Assembly: GCF_036346295.1 (NCBI RefSeq)
Contig: NZ_CP107819.1
Span: forward strand, 2,232,001-2,296,000
Origin: Streptomyces sp. NBC_00536
Lineage (GTDB): Bacteria > Actinomycetota > Actinomycetes > Streptomycetales > Streptomycetaceae
Reading direction: 5' to 3'
Length of the DNA: 64,000 nucleotides
The notes under the pieces were generated by a model, which saw only the letters and a program-made list of their open reading frames with translations, was not told where the DNA came from and did not search any database. Both the position numbers and the translations under genes were made by a program. Positions within the stretch are counted from its first letter, which is position 1; the number at the start of each line of letters is the position of its first letter. Positions 9,397 to 18,058 of this stretch are shown piece after piece.

Positions 9397-11168
9397 TGGT
9401 TCACCTCGGCCTGTCGGGCGGGCGTGGTCTGGTCCGGCTGGGTCCGGTCCGGTGCGCCGCGGTGCGCCTCGATGGCGGCGCGGAGCACGGCGCGGTCGTC
9501 GAAGGGCCGTACGACGCCCCCCGTGTCCTGGCCCTGTTCGTGGCCCTTGCCCGCGACGAGGACGGTGTCACCGGGTTCGGCGCGCGCGACGGCGGCGGCG
9601 ATGGCCGCCGCCCGGTCGGCGTCGACGAGGACGGTGGCCCGCTCGGCGGCCGGTACGGACACGGCGCCCCCGAGCATCGCGGCGAGGATCGCGAGCGGGT
9701 CCTCGGAGCGCGGGTTGTCGGAGGTCAGCAGCGCGGTGTCGGCGAACCGGGCGGCCGCGGCGCCCATCGGGGCCCGCTTGGTGGTGTCGCGGTCGCCGCC
9801 GCAGCCGAGCACGATGTGCAGCTTGCCCTCGGTGACCTCGCGCAGCGCCCGCAGCACCGATTCGACGGCGTCGGTCTTGTGCGCGTAGTCGACGACGGCG
9901 AGGTACGGCTGGCCCGCGTCCACGCGCTCCAGGCGGCCCGGGACCCCGGGGACGGCGGCGACGCCGTCGGCGGCGGTCTGCGGGTCGATCCCGGCGGCGG
10001 CCAGGGTGACGACCGCGGCGACCGTGTTGGCCACGTTGAACGGGCCGGGCAGCGGGGCGGTGGCCGAGACCCGCTCCCCGTCCGGGCCCACCAGGGTCAG
10101 GGTGGAGCCGACGGGGCCGGAGACGACGTCCTCGGCGCGCCAGTCGGCGGCCGGGTCGCCGGTGGCCGAGAAGGTCACCAGCGGGATCGTGGCCTCCTTC
10201 GCGAGCCGGCGCCCGTACTCGTCGTCGAGGTTGACCACGCCCAGGCGGCTGCGGCGCTCGGTGAAGAGCCGCGCCTTGGCCTGGAAGTAGTCCTCCATGT
10301 CGGAGTGGAACTCCATGTGCTCGGGGCTCAGGTTGTTGAAGACGGCGACGTCGAAGACGCAGCCGTCCACCCGGCCGAGCATCAGGGCGTGGCTGGAGAC
10401 CTCCATGGCGACGGCCTGGACGCCGCGTTCGCGCATGACCGCGAAGAGCGCCTGGAGGTCGGTGGCCTCGGGGGTGGTGCGCTCCGACTTGACGGCCTGG
10501 TCGCCGATCCGCATCTCGACGGTGCCGACGAGTCCGGTCATCCGCCCGGCCTGCCGCAGCCCGCCCTCGATGAGGTAGGCGGTGGTGGTCTTGCCGGAGG
10601 TCCCGGTGATGCCGATCTGGAGCAGGTCCTCGCCGGGGCGTCCGTAGATCGCGGCGGCCAGCTCGCCCATCCGTCCGCGCGGGTCGTCGACCGTGAGGAC
10701 GGGCAGTCCGGTGGCGGCGGCGCGCGCGGCGCCCGCCGGGTCCGTCAGGACCGCGGCGGCGCCCAGCTCGGCGGCCTGCGGCGCGAAGTCGGCGCCGTGC
10801 AGGCGCGCTCCGGGCAGGGCCGCGTAGACATCGCCCGGGCGGACCGCGCGCGAGTCGTGCGTGATGCCGGTGATGCCCGTGGGACGGCCGTGACGGCCGT
10901 GCTGGCCTGGGCTGTCGGGCACCTCGGCGGGCACGGGCGTCTCGATGCCGAGCAGCGCGGCCAGATCGCCGAGCGGGGTCGGTCGGACGGCCAGCGGCCG
11001 GGGCGCTCCTGGCAGCGCTGCCGGGGCGTCTTTCTGGGTGGTTCTGGGCTGATCAGCGTGGGGCACGGCGGTGAGCGTACCGGGCGCAGTGGGCCGGTTG
11101 CGAAGCGAGGGCCCGGTCGTGGGGCCTTCGACGGGCCGGTTCCCGGGTTTCGGGGTGATCGTTGTCAC
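9393..11168 (-). CDS. murE: UDP-MurNAc-dipeptide:diaminopimelate ligase MurE
   Basis: Adds diaminopimelate at position 3 of the stem peptide. The protein carries ITHDSRAVRPGDVYAAL, the P-loop GITGTSGKTTT, MEVSSHAL, and the C-terminal selector motif DNPRSEDP, in which the DNPR arginine is the hallmark of enzymes using diaminopimelate rather than lysine. Streptomyces uses the LL isomer. The predicted 591 aa is long because of a Pro/Thr-rich N-terminal extension of about 90 residues that is poorly conserved in MurE; an internal start is possible. It begins 37 bp after ftsI. Confidence 0.94.
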   Translation of the reverse strand: MTTITPKPGNRPVEGPTTGPSLRNRPTAPGTLTAVPHADQPRTTQKDAPAALPGAPRPLAVRPTPLGDLAALLGIETPVPAEVPDSPGQHGRHGRPTGITGITHDSRAVRPGDVYAALPGARLHGADFAPQAAELGAAAVLTDPAGAARAAATGLPVLTVDDPRGRMGELAAAIYGRPGEDLLQIGITGTSGKTTTAYLIEGGLRQAGRMTGLVGTVEMRIGDQAVKSERTTPEATDLQALFAVMRERGVQAVAMEVSSHALMLGRVDGCVFDVAVFNNLSPEHMEFHSDMEDYFQAKARLFTERRSRLGVVNLDDEYGRRLAKEATIPLVTFSATGDPAADWRAEDVVSGPVGSTLTLVGPDGERVSATAPLPGPFNVANTVAAVVTLAAAGIDPQTAADGVAAVPGVPGRLERVDAGQPYLAVVDYAHKTDAVESVLRALREVTEGKLHIVLGCGGDRDTTKRAPMGAAAARFADTALLTSDNPRSEDPLAILAAMLGGAVSVPAAERATVLVDADRAAAIAAAVARAEPGDTVLVAGKGHEQGQDTGGVVRPFDDRAVLRAAIEAHRGAPDRTQPDQTTPARQAEVNQ

Positions 11169-11205
11169 TGATGGTGCCTCACGGTCTGGTGGCTCGGCGG
11201 TCTGC

Positions 11206-13170
11206 TCACTGGCCGGGTTCGAAGGTGACCGGCAGTCCGGCGGGGGCGGTGCCGCTGGGGGCGACTTGGAGGGTCTTGAGGGCGAACTCCATGACCTTCT
11301 TGTAGATGGGCCCGCAGATCTGTCCGCCGAAGTAGCTGCCCTTGGTGGGGTTCTGGATGGCGCAGTACACGGTGACGCGCGGAGCGTCCGCGGGGGCGAA
11401 ACCCGCGAACGACGCGGTGTAGCCCTTGTAGTGGCCCGTGGCGGGATCCACCCGGTTGGACGTTCCGGTCTTGCCGCCGACCCGGTAGCCCGGGATGCGG
11501 GCCTTGGTGCCGGTGCCCTCCTGGTCGTCGACGACCGATTCGAGCATTTCGGCGAGGGTCTTGGCGGTCTCGGCGCTCACCACGCGGCTCTTCGCGGGCG
11601 CGGCGGACGGGGTGAACCGGCCGTCGGGGCCCTTGGTGCCGCGGACCAGGGTGGGCGTGATCCGGACACCGCCGTTGGCGATCGTCGAGTACACGGAGGC
11701 CGCCTGCATGGCGTTGAGGGAGAGGCCCTGGCCGAAGGGGATCGTGTACTGCTGGGAGGTGGACCAGGCCTCGGGCTTGGCGAGGATGCCGCGGGACTCG
11801 CCCGGGTAGCCGAGCCCGGTGGGCTGCCCGATGCCGAATTTGTCCAGGTAGGAGTACAGGACCTTGTTGGCCTCGGGCTGGGTGGCGCCGAGCTGGCCGG
11901 TGGCCAGGATGGTGCCGATGTTGCTGGACTTGGCGAGGACCCCGTTCAGGGTCAGGTTCCAGGTCGGGTGGTCGATGTCGTCCTTGAAGAGCCGGTCGCC
12001 GCGGTGCAGCCGGTTGGGGACGGTGACGTGGGTGGCGGGGGTGGCCTTCTTCTCCTCCAGGACGGCGGCCATCGACATCACCTTGGCGGTGGAGCCGGGC
12101 TCGTAGACGTCCTGGAGGGCCGCGTTGCCCATGGCGGCGGAACGGGCCTTGGTGAGGTCGTTGGGGTCGAAGCCGGGGGCGTTGGCCATGGCCAGGACCT
12201 CGCCGGTGCGGGTGTCCTGGACGATGACGTACCCGCGGTCCGCCTCGGACTTCTGGACCTGCTCGGTGATGGCGCTCTGGGCCGCCCACTGGATGTCGCG
12301 GTCGATGGTCAGTTCGATGTCAGCGCCGGGCACGGCGGGCTTCTCGCTGGATCCGGCGGTGGGGACGCGCCGTCCGCCGGACTGGGCGTAGGTCAGTTCG
12401 CCGTCCTTGCCGGAGAGCTTCTTGTCGAGGGAGGACTCCAGTCCGCCCGCGCCCTTGCCCTCGGCGTTGACGTAACCCAGTATCCCGGCGGCCAGGTCCC
12501 CGTTGGGGTACACCCGCTTGCTGCTGGGCTCCTGGAAGACGCCCGCGAGGACGTTCGCGCCGGGGCCGTTGTTCTTCTTGTCGGCCGCGGCCTTCTCGGC
12601 GAAGACCCGCTTGAGGTCCTTGATCTGGTTCCAGACCTGGGGGGTCTGGCGGCGGGCGAGCACGACGTAGCGGGTGTTCTTCGTCGCGAGCCGCTCGGTC
12701 AGCTCCTTGGCGTCCTTGCCGAGGATGGGGGCGAGGAGGGCGGCGGCCTGCGCCGGGGCATCCGGGGCCTTGCTCTCCTGCGGGGTGAACATCGAGGGGT
12801 CGGCGGTGATGTCGTGCGCGTCGACGCTGGTGGCCAGAGCCACGCCCTTGCGGTCGGTGATGTTCCCGCGTTCGGCGGCCAGGGTGTAGCTGGCGAAACG
12901 GTTCTTGGAGGCCACGGCGGAGAAGGCGGAGGCGTCGACCGCCTGGACCTGGAGCAGCCGGATGACGAAGGCCGCCATGACCAGCGTCAGGCCGAGGCCG
13001 ACCAGGCGCAGCCGGGGCTTGGGCGCGCCGAGCCGGATCGTGTGCGGCGGCCGGGGCGCGGTGGGGCGGCGGGTGGCGGGGCGGGACGCCGGCCGGGTGG
13101 CGGGCCGCGCGGTCGTACGGGGCCTGGGCGGCCCGGGGATCCGCCGCCGCGGAGGTTCCTTGGGGCTCAC
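11206..13170 (-). CDS. ftsI: Class B penicillin-binding protein FtsI (PBP3), septal transpeptidase
   Basis: Membrane-anchored D,D-transpeptidase that cross-links septal peptidoglycan. A basic Pro-rich cytoplasmic tail (1-52) is followed by one membrane segment (about 55-73), the PBP dimer domain starting near RGNITDRKG, and the transpeptidase domain with STAK (Ser360, Lys363), SSN (415-417) and KTGT (567-570), all intact. At 654 aa it matches actinobacterial FtsI. It is 4 bp downstream of the ftsL-like gene and upstream of murE. Confidence 0.96.
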   Translation of the reverse strand: MSPKEPPRRRIPGPPRPRTTARPATRPASRPATRRPTAPRPPHTIRLGAPKPRLRLVGLGLTLVMAAFVIRLLQVQAVDASAFSAVASKNRFASYTLAAERGNITDRKGVALATSVDAHDITADPSMFTPQESKAPDAPAQAAALLAPILGKDAKELTERLATKNTRYVVLARRQTPQVWNQIKDLKRVFAEKAAADKKNNGPGANVLAGVFQEPSSKRVYPNGDLAAGILGYVNAEGKGAGGLESSLDKKLSGKDGELTYAQSGGRRVPTAGSSEKPAVPGADIELTIDRDIQWAAQSAITEQVQKSEADRGYVIVQDTRTGEVLAMANAPGFDPNDLTKARSAAMGNAALQDVYEPGSTAKVMSMAAVLEEKKATPATHVTVPNRLHRGDRLFKDDIDHPTWNLTLNGVLAKSSNIGTILATGQLGATQPEANKVLYSYLDKFGIGQPTGLGYPGESRGILAKPEAWSTSQQYTIPFGQGLSLNAMQAASVYSTIANGGVRITPTLVRGTKGPDGRFTPSAAPAKSRVVSAETAKTLAEMLESVVDDQEGTGTKARIPGYRVGGKTGTSNRVDPATGHYKGYTASFAGFAPADAPRVTVYCAIQNPTKGSYFGGQICGPIYKKVMEFALKTLQVAPSGTAPAGLPVTFEPGQ

Positions 13171-13174
13171 TCGG

Positions 13175-13663
13175 TCACCTGCCGGGGGTCGGGGTGGGCT
13201 TGCCCGCGGGGGGCGGGGGCGGGACGGCGCCCGGGGCCGCGGCGGGCGGTGCGCCCGCCGGGCCGGCGGGGGCCGGGGCGGCCGGGGAGGCCGGGCCGGG
13301 CTGCTGCGCGGGCGGCTGCGCGCCCGGCGGGGCCGCGGGCGGCGGGGAGGGCGGGGCGGGGACCTCGGCGGCGGTCGGTGTGCCGCTGACCTTGCCGTCG
13401 GGCCCGAGGAAGACCGGGCTGCCGCCGGGCACCAGCCCCAGTTCGCGGGCCCGGCGCTCCAGCGCGTCGGGCGCCGACTGGGCGTCCACGTCGCGCTGGA
13501 GGGCCTGCTGCTCGTCGGTGAGCGAGGTGGTCTCCTTCTTCAGCTTGCTGAGCTGGAAGGAGCCCTGGTTGAGCGCCGAGTTCAGCAGCAGCAGGCTGAT
13601 CAGCCCGCCGCCGAGCAGTACGACGACCAGCAGCACGAAGGGCGTCCGCCCGGCCTTGCTCAC
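13175..13663 (-). CDS. ftsL: FtsL-like septum formation initiator with long Pro/Ala-rich tail
   Basis: Small bitopic divisome protein placed exactly where ftsL belongs, between rsmH and ftsI. Residues 8-28 form a hydrophobic membrane segment, and 33-75 look like a short coiled coil (QLSKLKKETTSLTDEQQALQ) typical of FtsL/DivIC. From about residue 100 the chain is nearly all Pro, Ala and Gly, so only the first 75 or so residues are alignable. Sequence conservation in this family is low, and the call rests on topology plus synteny. Confidence 0.85.
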   Translation of the reverse strand: MSKAGRTPFVLLVVVLLGGGLISLLLLNSALNQGSFQLSKLKKETTSLTDEQQALQRDVDAQSAPDALERRARELGLVPGGSPVFLGPDGKVSGTPTAAEVPAPPSPPPAAPPGAQPPAQQPGPASPAAPAPAGPAGAPPAAAPGAVPPPPPAGKPTPTPGR

Positions 13664-13730
13664 CCGGTCTCCTCCCGGTGCGCCCGCGGAGCCCGCGCGC
13701 CGCGGGCCGCGGGCGCTCCACCCCCGCCGG

Positions 13731-14690
13731 TCACAGGTTCTCCGCCCGGATCCGCTCGACGCCCCGGCAGCGGGCGGGGGCCGCGCGGCGGTTCTCCGCG
13801 ATCTCCTCCTCCGTCGGCAGTTCCGCGCCGCGGGTGAGCAGTTTCAGCTTGGGCTGGTACTTCTCCGGTACGACGGGCAGTCCGGGCGGCGCGGTGTTCG
13901 CGGCGCCCGCCGCGAACACCTGCTTGACCAGCCGGTCCTCCAGCGAGTGGTAGGAGAGCACGGCGATCCGGCCGCCGACCGCGATCCGTTCCACGGCCGC
14001 CGGGATCGCCCGCTCCAGCCCCGACAGCTCTCCGTTGACCTCGATGCGCAGGGCCTGGAAGGTCCGCTTGGCCGGGTTGCCGCCGGTCCGCTTGGCGGCC
14101 TGGGGCAGCGCGTCGCGGATCAGTTCGACCAGCCGGGCGCTGTTGCTGAAGGGTTCCTTCACGCGCTCGCGCACCACCGCGGAGACAATCCGCTTGGCCT
14201 GCTTCTCCTCGCCGTACTGGCGCAGGATCCGCACCAGCTCGCCCGGCGGGTAGGTGTTGAGGACCTCGGCGGCGCTCATGCCGGTCGTCTGGTCCATCCG
14301 CATGTCCAGGGGCGCGTCCTGCGCGTAGGCGAAGCCGCGGTCGGCCTCGTCGAGCTGCATGGAGGAGACGCCGAGGTCGAAGAGGATGCCCTGGACGGTG
14401 GGCGTGCCGAGGCTGTCGAGCACCTCGGCGAGGTCGGCGTAGATCGCGTGCACGAGGGTCGCGCGGTCGCCGAACGGCGCGAGCCGCTCCGCGGAGAGCC
14501 GCAGCGCCTCCTTGTCGCGGTCGAGCGCGATCAGGCGCGCTTCGGGGAACCGGGTCAGCAGGGCCTCGCTGTGGCCGCCGAGACCGAGGGTGCAGTCGAC
14601 GACGACGGCCCCGGGCCTCTCCAGCGCCGGGGCCAACAGGTCCAGGCACCGCTGGAGCATCACCGGGACGTGTCGGGACTCGCTAGTCAA
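13731..14690 (-). CDS. rsmH: 16S rRNA (cytosine-1402-N4)-methyltransferase RsmH
   Basis: SAM-dependent methylase that modifies C1402 in the ribosomal decoding centre and conventionally heads dcw clusters (old name MraW). The 319-aa protein shows [13 protein letters not shown], the SAM loop [36 protein letters not shown] and the C-terminal [11 protein letters not shown] motif. Translation starts at a TTG (14688-14690) preceded by GAGAGG at a good distance. No mraZ lies upstream; instead there is a promoter and a divergent carbonic anhydrase gene. Confidence 0.96.
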   Translation of the reverse strand: MTSESRHVPVMLQRCLDLLAPALERPGAVVVDCTLGLGGHSEALLTRFPEARLIALDRDKEALRLSAERLAPFGDRATLVHAIYADLAEVLDSLGTPTVQGILFDLGVSSMQLDEADRGFAYAQDAPLDMRMDQTTGMSAAEVLNTYPPGELVRILRQYGEEKQAKRIVSAVVRERVKEPFSNSARLVELIRDALPQAAKRTGGNPAKRTFQALRIEVNGELSGLERAIPAAVERIAVGGRIAVLSYHSLEDRLVKQVFAAGAANTAPPGLPVVPEKYQPKLKLLTRGAELPTEEEIAENRRAAPARCRGVERIRAENL

Positions 14691-14842
14691 AGCGCCCTCT
14701 CAGTTAACGGCGCGGCAGGCGCACGCACCACCGGGCCGGCCGGAGAGCCGGAGGAGGCCGGGCCGTGCGTACGCGCCGCGCACGCGGAGTTTCATCGGGG
14801 GCCGGGAGGCCGGTGAGGGCCGGGCCCCGGCCGGTTCGCGCC

Positions 14843-14870
14843 ACTTTAGTCCAACGGTCGCCGCGGTCAA
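14843..14870 (-). promoter_or_regulatory. Predicted promoter of the dcw operon
   Basis: TTGACC (14865-14870) is separated by 16 bp from TAAAGT (14843-14848) on the minus strand, the best -35/-10 pair in the 355-bp gap between rsmH and the carbonic anhydrase gene. It would give a 5' leader of roughly 145 nt before the rsmH TTG. The rest of the leader is very GC-rich and I see no clear riboswitch in it. Confidence 0.5.
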
Positions 14871-14955
14871 CGAACCGCCCCGCGCGCCGTGCGCCCCTCT
14901 CCCGGTGAACCGGCAAATGCCCCGAATCACCCGGTCGGCCGCCCCCACCCCACCC

Positions 14956-14973
14956 TTGTGGGTTAGCTCACAA
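14956..14973. promoter_or_regulatory. Rex-operator-like dyad TTGTG-N8-CACAA
   Basis: An 18-bp dyad with outer arms TTGTG and CACAA, embedded in wider CCTTGT/ACAAGG symmetry (14954-14978), lies about 75 bp before the carbonic anhydrase start. The spacing equals that of Streptomyces Rex (NADH-sensing) operators, but the inner bases match poorly, so this is a weak candidate. Confidence 0.3.
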
Positions 14974-15045
14974 CAAGGTCCATTGACGTTCTTTGTCCAT
15001 CCTCACTCCCTGCTCATACCAGCGGTGCCCCTTAACGTCGTAGCT

Positions 15046-15597
15046 ATGACGACCTCCGCACACCTGCCCGCCGAGTCCGCGCCCGCGTCCCCGGAGCGCG
15101 AGACCGTCACCGACCGCCTGGTGCTCGCGAACGCCCGCTACGCCGCGGAATTCACCGATCCGGGCATGGACGCCCGTCCCGTCCTGAAGGTCGCCGTGGT
15201 GGCCTGCATGGACGCCCGTCTCGACCTGCACGCCGCCCTGGGCCTGGAGCTGGGCGACTGCCACACCATCCGCAACGCCGGCGGCGTGGTCACCGACGAC
15301 ACCATCCGCTCGCTCACGATCAGCCAGCGCGCCCTGGGCACCCGCAGCGTGATACTCATCCACCACACCGGCTGTGGCCTCGAAAACCTGACCGAGGACT
15401 TCCGGCACGAGCTGGAGGACGAGGTCGGACAGCGCCCCGCGTGGGCCGTCGAGGCCTTCCGCGACGTGGACCAGGACGTCCGCCAGTCCATGCAGCGCGT
15501 GCGGACCAACCCCTTCCTGCCGCACCGCGACGATGTGCGAGGGTTCGTCTTCGACGTGCACACCGGGCTCCTGCGCGAGATCAATCCCGCCTCTTGA
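15046..15597 (+). CDS. Beta-class carbonic anhydrase
   Basis: Zinc enzyme interconverting CO2 and bicarbonate. The 183-aa protein has the ligand motif ACMDAR (Cys54, Asp56), RNAGG, and HHTGCG with His107 and Cys110 completing the Cys2-His(-Asp) centre. The size fits the short type II actinobacterial beta-CAs. I took the ATG at 15046 because the upstream frame is GC-rich non-coding sequence. It is transcribed divergently from the dcw operon and looks monocistronic; a possible redox operator lies upstream. Confidence 0.92.
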   Translation: MTTSAHLPAESAPASPERETVTDRLVLANARYAAEFTDPGMDARPVLKVAVVACMDARLDLHAALGLELGDCHTIRNAGGVVTDDTIRSLTISQRALGTRSVILIHHTGCGLENLTEDFRHELEDEVGQRPAWAVEAFRDVDQDVRQSMQRVRTNPFLPHRDDVRGFVFDVHTGLLREINPAS

Positions 15598-15695
15598 GTG
15601 ACACAAGGCCGTAACGCCGTCAACAATGTGTCTTTCGGGGTGGGCCGGACACGCGCAATGGGCGTCGGCCCGGGAAAAAGGGCCAGGAGAACCAG

Positions 15696-16706
15696 GTGAC
15701 CACGTATGACGACCGAGCGAACCTCGCTGATCTGACGACGACGGCGGAACGCATCCGCCGTTCGGTCGAGAGCGTGATCGAGGGCAAGCCCGAGGTCGTC
15801 CGCCTCGCGCTGACCGTCCTGCTCGCGGAGGGGCACCTCCTCATCGAGGACGTGCCCGGCGTCGGCAAGACCATGCTCGCCAAGACCCTCGCCAAGTCCA
15901 TCGACTGCTCGGTGCAGCGGATCCAGTTCACCCCGGACCTGCTGCCCTCCGACATCACTGGCGTGAGCATCTACGACCAGCAGCGCCACGAGTTCGAGTT
16001 CAAGCCCGGCGCGATCTTCGCGCAGATCGTCATCGGCGACGAGATCAACCGCGCCTCGCCCAAGACGCAGTCGGCCCTGCTGGAGTCCATGGAGGAACGC
16101 CAGGTCACCAGCGACGGGCAGACCTACCGGCTGCCCTCGCCGTTCATGGTCGTCGCCACCCAGAACCCGGTGGAGATGGAGGGCACCTACCCCCTCCCCG
16201 AGGCCCAGCGCGACCGCTTCATGGCCCGCGTCTCCGTCGGCTACCCCAGCCCCGAGGCCGAGCTGGAGATGCTCGACGTCCACGGCGGGCTCTCCCCGCT
16301 CGACGACCTCACCGCCGTCGCCCACGCGCACGACATCCTCAAGCTGATCGAGGCCGTCCGCGAGGTGTACGTCGCCCAGCCCGTCCGGCGCTACATCGTG
16401 GACCTCGTCTCGGCCACCCGCAGCCACCCGGAGCTGCGCCTCGGCGCCTCGCCCCGGGCCACCCTGCACCTGCTGCGCGCCGTCAAGGCCTCCGCCGCGC
16501 TGTCCGGGCGCGACTACGTCCTGCCCGACGACGTCCAGGCCCTGGCCGCCCCGGTGCTCGCGCACCGGCTGCTGCCCACCGCGCAGGCCCAGCTCAGCCG
16601 CCGGACCTCCGAACAGGTGATCGCCGAGATCCTCCAGCGCACCCCGGTCCCGGCCGCCGGCGCCCGCGGCGAGCAGCCGCCCGGCGCGGGCGTCCGGAGC
16701 TTCTGA
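15696..16706 (+). CDS. MoxR-family AAA+ ATPase
   Basis: AAA+ chaperone-like ATPase, cytoplasmic. The 336-aa product shows the Walker A GVGKT (55-59), Walker B-like IVIGDEINRAS (111-121), sensor 1 VVATQNP and the arginine-finger region EAQRDRF. It starts at GTG after an AGGAGAACCAG stretch. Its stop overlaps the DUF58 start (TGATG), and a transglutaminase gene follows, the classic MoxR-DUF58-TgpA trio. The trio's role is not settled; cell-envelope or protein-complex maturation is inferred. Confidence 0.93.
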   Translation: MTTYDDRANLADLTTTAERIRRSVESVIEGKPEVVRLALTVLLAEGHLLIEDVPGVGKTMLAKTLAKSIDCSVQRIQFTPDLLPSDITGVSIYDQQRHEFEFKPGAIFAQIVIGDEINRASPKTQSALLESMEERQVTSDGQTYRLPSPFMVVATQNPVEMEGTYPLPEAQRDRFMARVSVGYPSPEAELEMLDVHGGLSPLDDLTAVAHAHDILKLIEAVREVYVAQPVRRYIVDLVSATRSHPELRLGASPRATLHLLRAVKASAALSGRDYVLPDDVQALAAPVLAHRLLPTAQAQLSRRTSEQVIAEILQRTPVPAAGARGEQPPGAGVRSF

Positions 16707-18058
16707 TGAGCGCCGGTACCCCTGGCGGTGCCGGCGAGGGCGCCGGAGTGCGCGCGGCGCTCTCCGGTCTCACCACCCGCGGCCGGTCCTTCCTGGCCGC
16801 GGGGGTCGCCGCCGCCCTCTGCGCCTACGTGCTGGGCCAGGCCGAGCTGCTGCGCGTCGGACTGCTGCTCACCGTCCTGCCGCTGATCTGCGTCTACGCC
16901 CTCCACCGGACCCGCTACCGGGTCTCCGGCAGCCGTCGGCTGACCCCGATGCGGGTGCCCGCGGGCGCCGAGGCCCGCGTACAGCTGCGGATGGACAACG
17001 TCTCGCGGCTGCCCACCGGCCTGCTGATGCTCCAGGACCGGGTGCCCTACGTGCTCGGGCCCCGGCCCCGCTTCGTGCTGGACCGGGTGGAGCCGGGCGG
17101 CCGCCGCGAGGTGTCCTACCGGGTCCGCTCCGACCTGCGCGGGCGCTACCCGCTCGGCCCGCTCCAGCTGCGCCTGGCCGACCCCTTCGGGCTGGTCGAG
17201 CTGACCCGCTCGTTCAGCACCTACGACACCCTCACCGTGATCCCCCGCACCGAACCGCTGCCGCCCGTGCGCCTGGCCGGGGAGTCCTCCGGCTACGGCG
17301 ACGGCAGCCTGCGCGCGCTCGCCCTCGCCGGGGACGACGACGTGATCCCGCGCGGCTACCGGCAGGGCGACGACCTGCGCCGCGTCCACTGGCGCTCCAC
17401 CGCCCGCTACGGCGAACTGATGGTGCGCCGCGAGGAACAGCCGCAGCGCAGCCGGGCGACCGTGCTCCTGGACACCCGGCGCCTCGCCTACGAGGGCGCG
17501 GGGCCCGACTCGGCCTTCGAATGGGCCGTCTCCGGCGCCGCCTCCACCCTGGTCCACCTGCTGGAGCGGGGCTTCTCCGTCCGGCTGCTGACCGACACCG
17601 GGAACTCGGTGCCCAGCGAGGGCGCGGGCGGCTTCTCCTCCGGCGGCCAGGAGTCCGCCGAGGCGGCCGGGCTGATGATGGACACCCTCGCGATCGTCGG
17701 GCACTCCGACGGGGCCGGGCTCTCCCGGGCCCACGACGCGGTGCGCGGCGGCCACGACGGGCTGCTCGTCGCCTTCTTCGGCGAGCTGGACGACGTACAG
17801 ACCTCGATGGCCGCGAAGATGCGCGGCCGGTCCGGCGGGGCGGTCGCCTTCGTGGTGGACACCGACGCCTGGGCCGACCCGGCGGTGGTCCCGAGCGGGC
17901 CGCCGTCCGCGCTGGCCGAGCGGCTGCGGCAGCTGCGCGACGCGGGCTGGACCGCGGTCGCCGTACCGCCCGGGACCTCCTTCGCCGATCTGTGGCGGCA
18001 GGCGGGCGCCGGCCAGGGCCAGGACCATGCTGTGAACACCTCCGGAGGCAGGCCATGA
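16706..18058 (+). CDS. DUF58 domain membrane protein, partner of MoxR
   Basis: The 450-aa protein has two membrane segments at about 25-65, then a soluble region with the DUF58 core: VIPRGYRQGDDLRRVHWRSTARYGELMVRR, seen at roughly residues 212-241. A vWA-like fold follows, as is usual for DUF58. The function is unknown. It is translationally coupled to the MoxR gene upstream (TGATG) and to the transglutaminase gene downstream (ATGA). Confidence 0.9.
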   Translation: MSAGTPGGAGEGAGVRAALSGLTTRGRSFLAAGVAAALCAYVLGQAELLRVGLLLTVLPLICVYALHRTRYRVSGSRRLTPMRVPAGAEARVQLRMDNVSRLPTGLLMLQDRVPYVLGPRPRFVLDRVEPGGRREVSYRVRSDLRGRYPLGPLQLRLADPFGLVELTRSFSTYDTLTVIPRTEPLPPVRLAGESSGYGDGSLRALALAGDDDVIPRGYRQGDDLRRVHWRSTARYGELMVRREEQPQRSRATVLLDTRRLAYEGAGPDSAFEWAVSGAASTLVHLLERGFSVRLLTDTGNSVPSEGAGGFSSGGQESAEAAGLMMDTLAIVGHSDGAGLSRAHDAVRGGHDGLLVAFFGELDDVQTSMAAKMRGRSGGAVAFVVDTDAWADPAVVPSGPPSALAERLRQLRDAGWTAVAVPPGTSFADLWRQAGAGQGQDHAVNTSGGRP

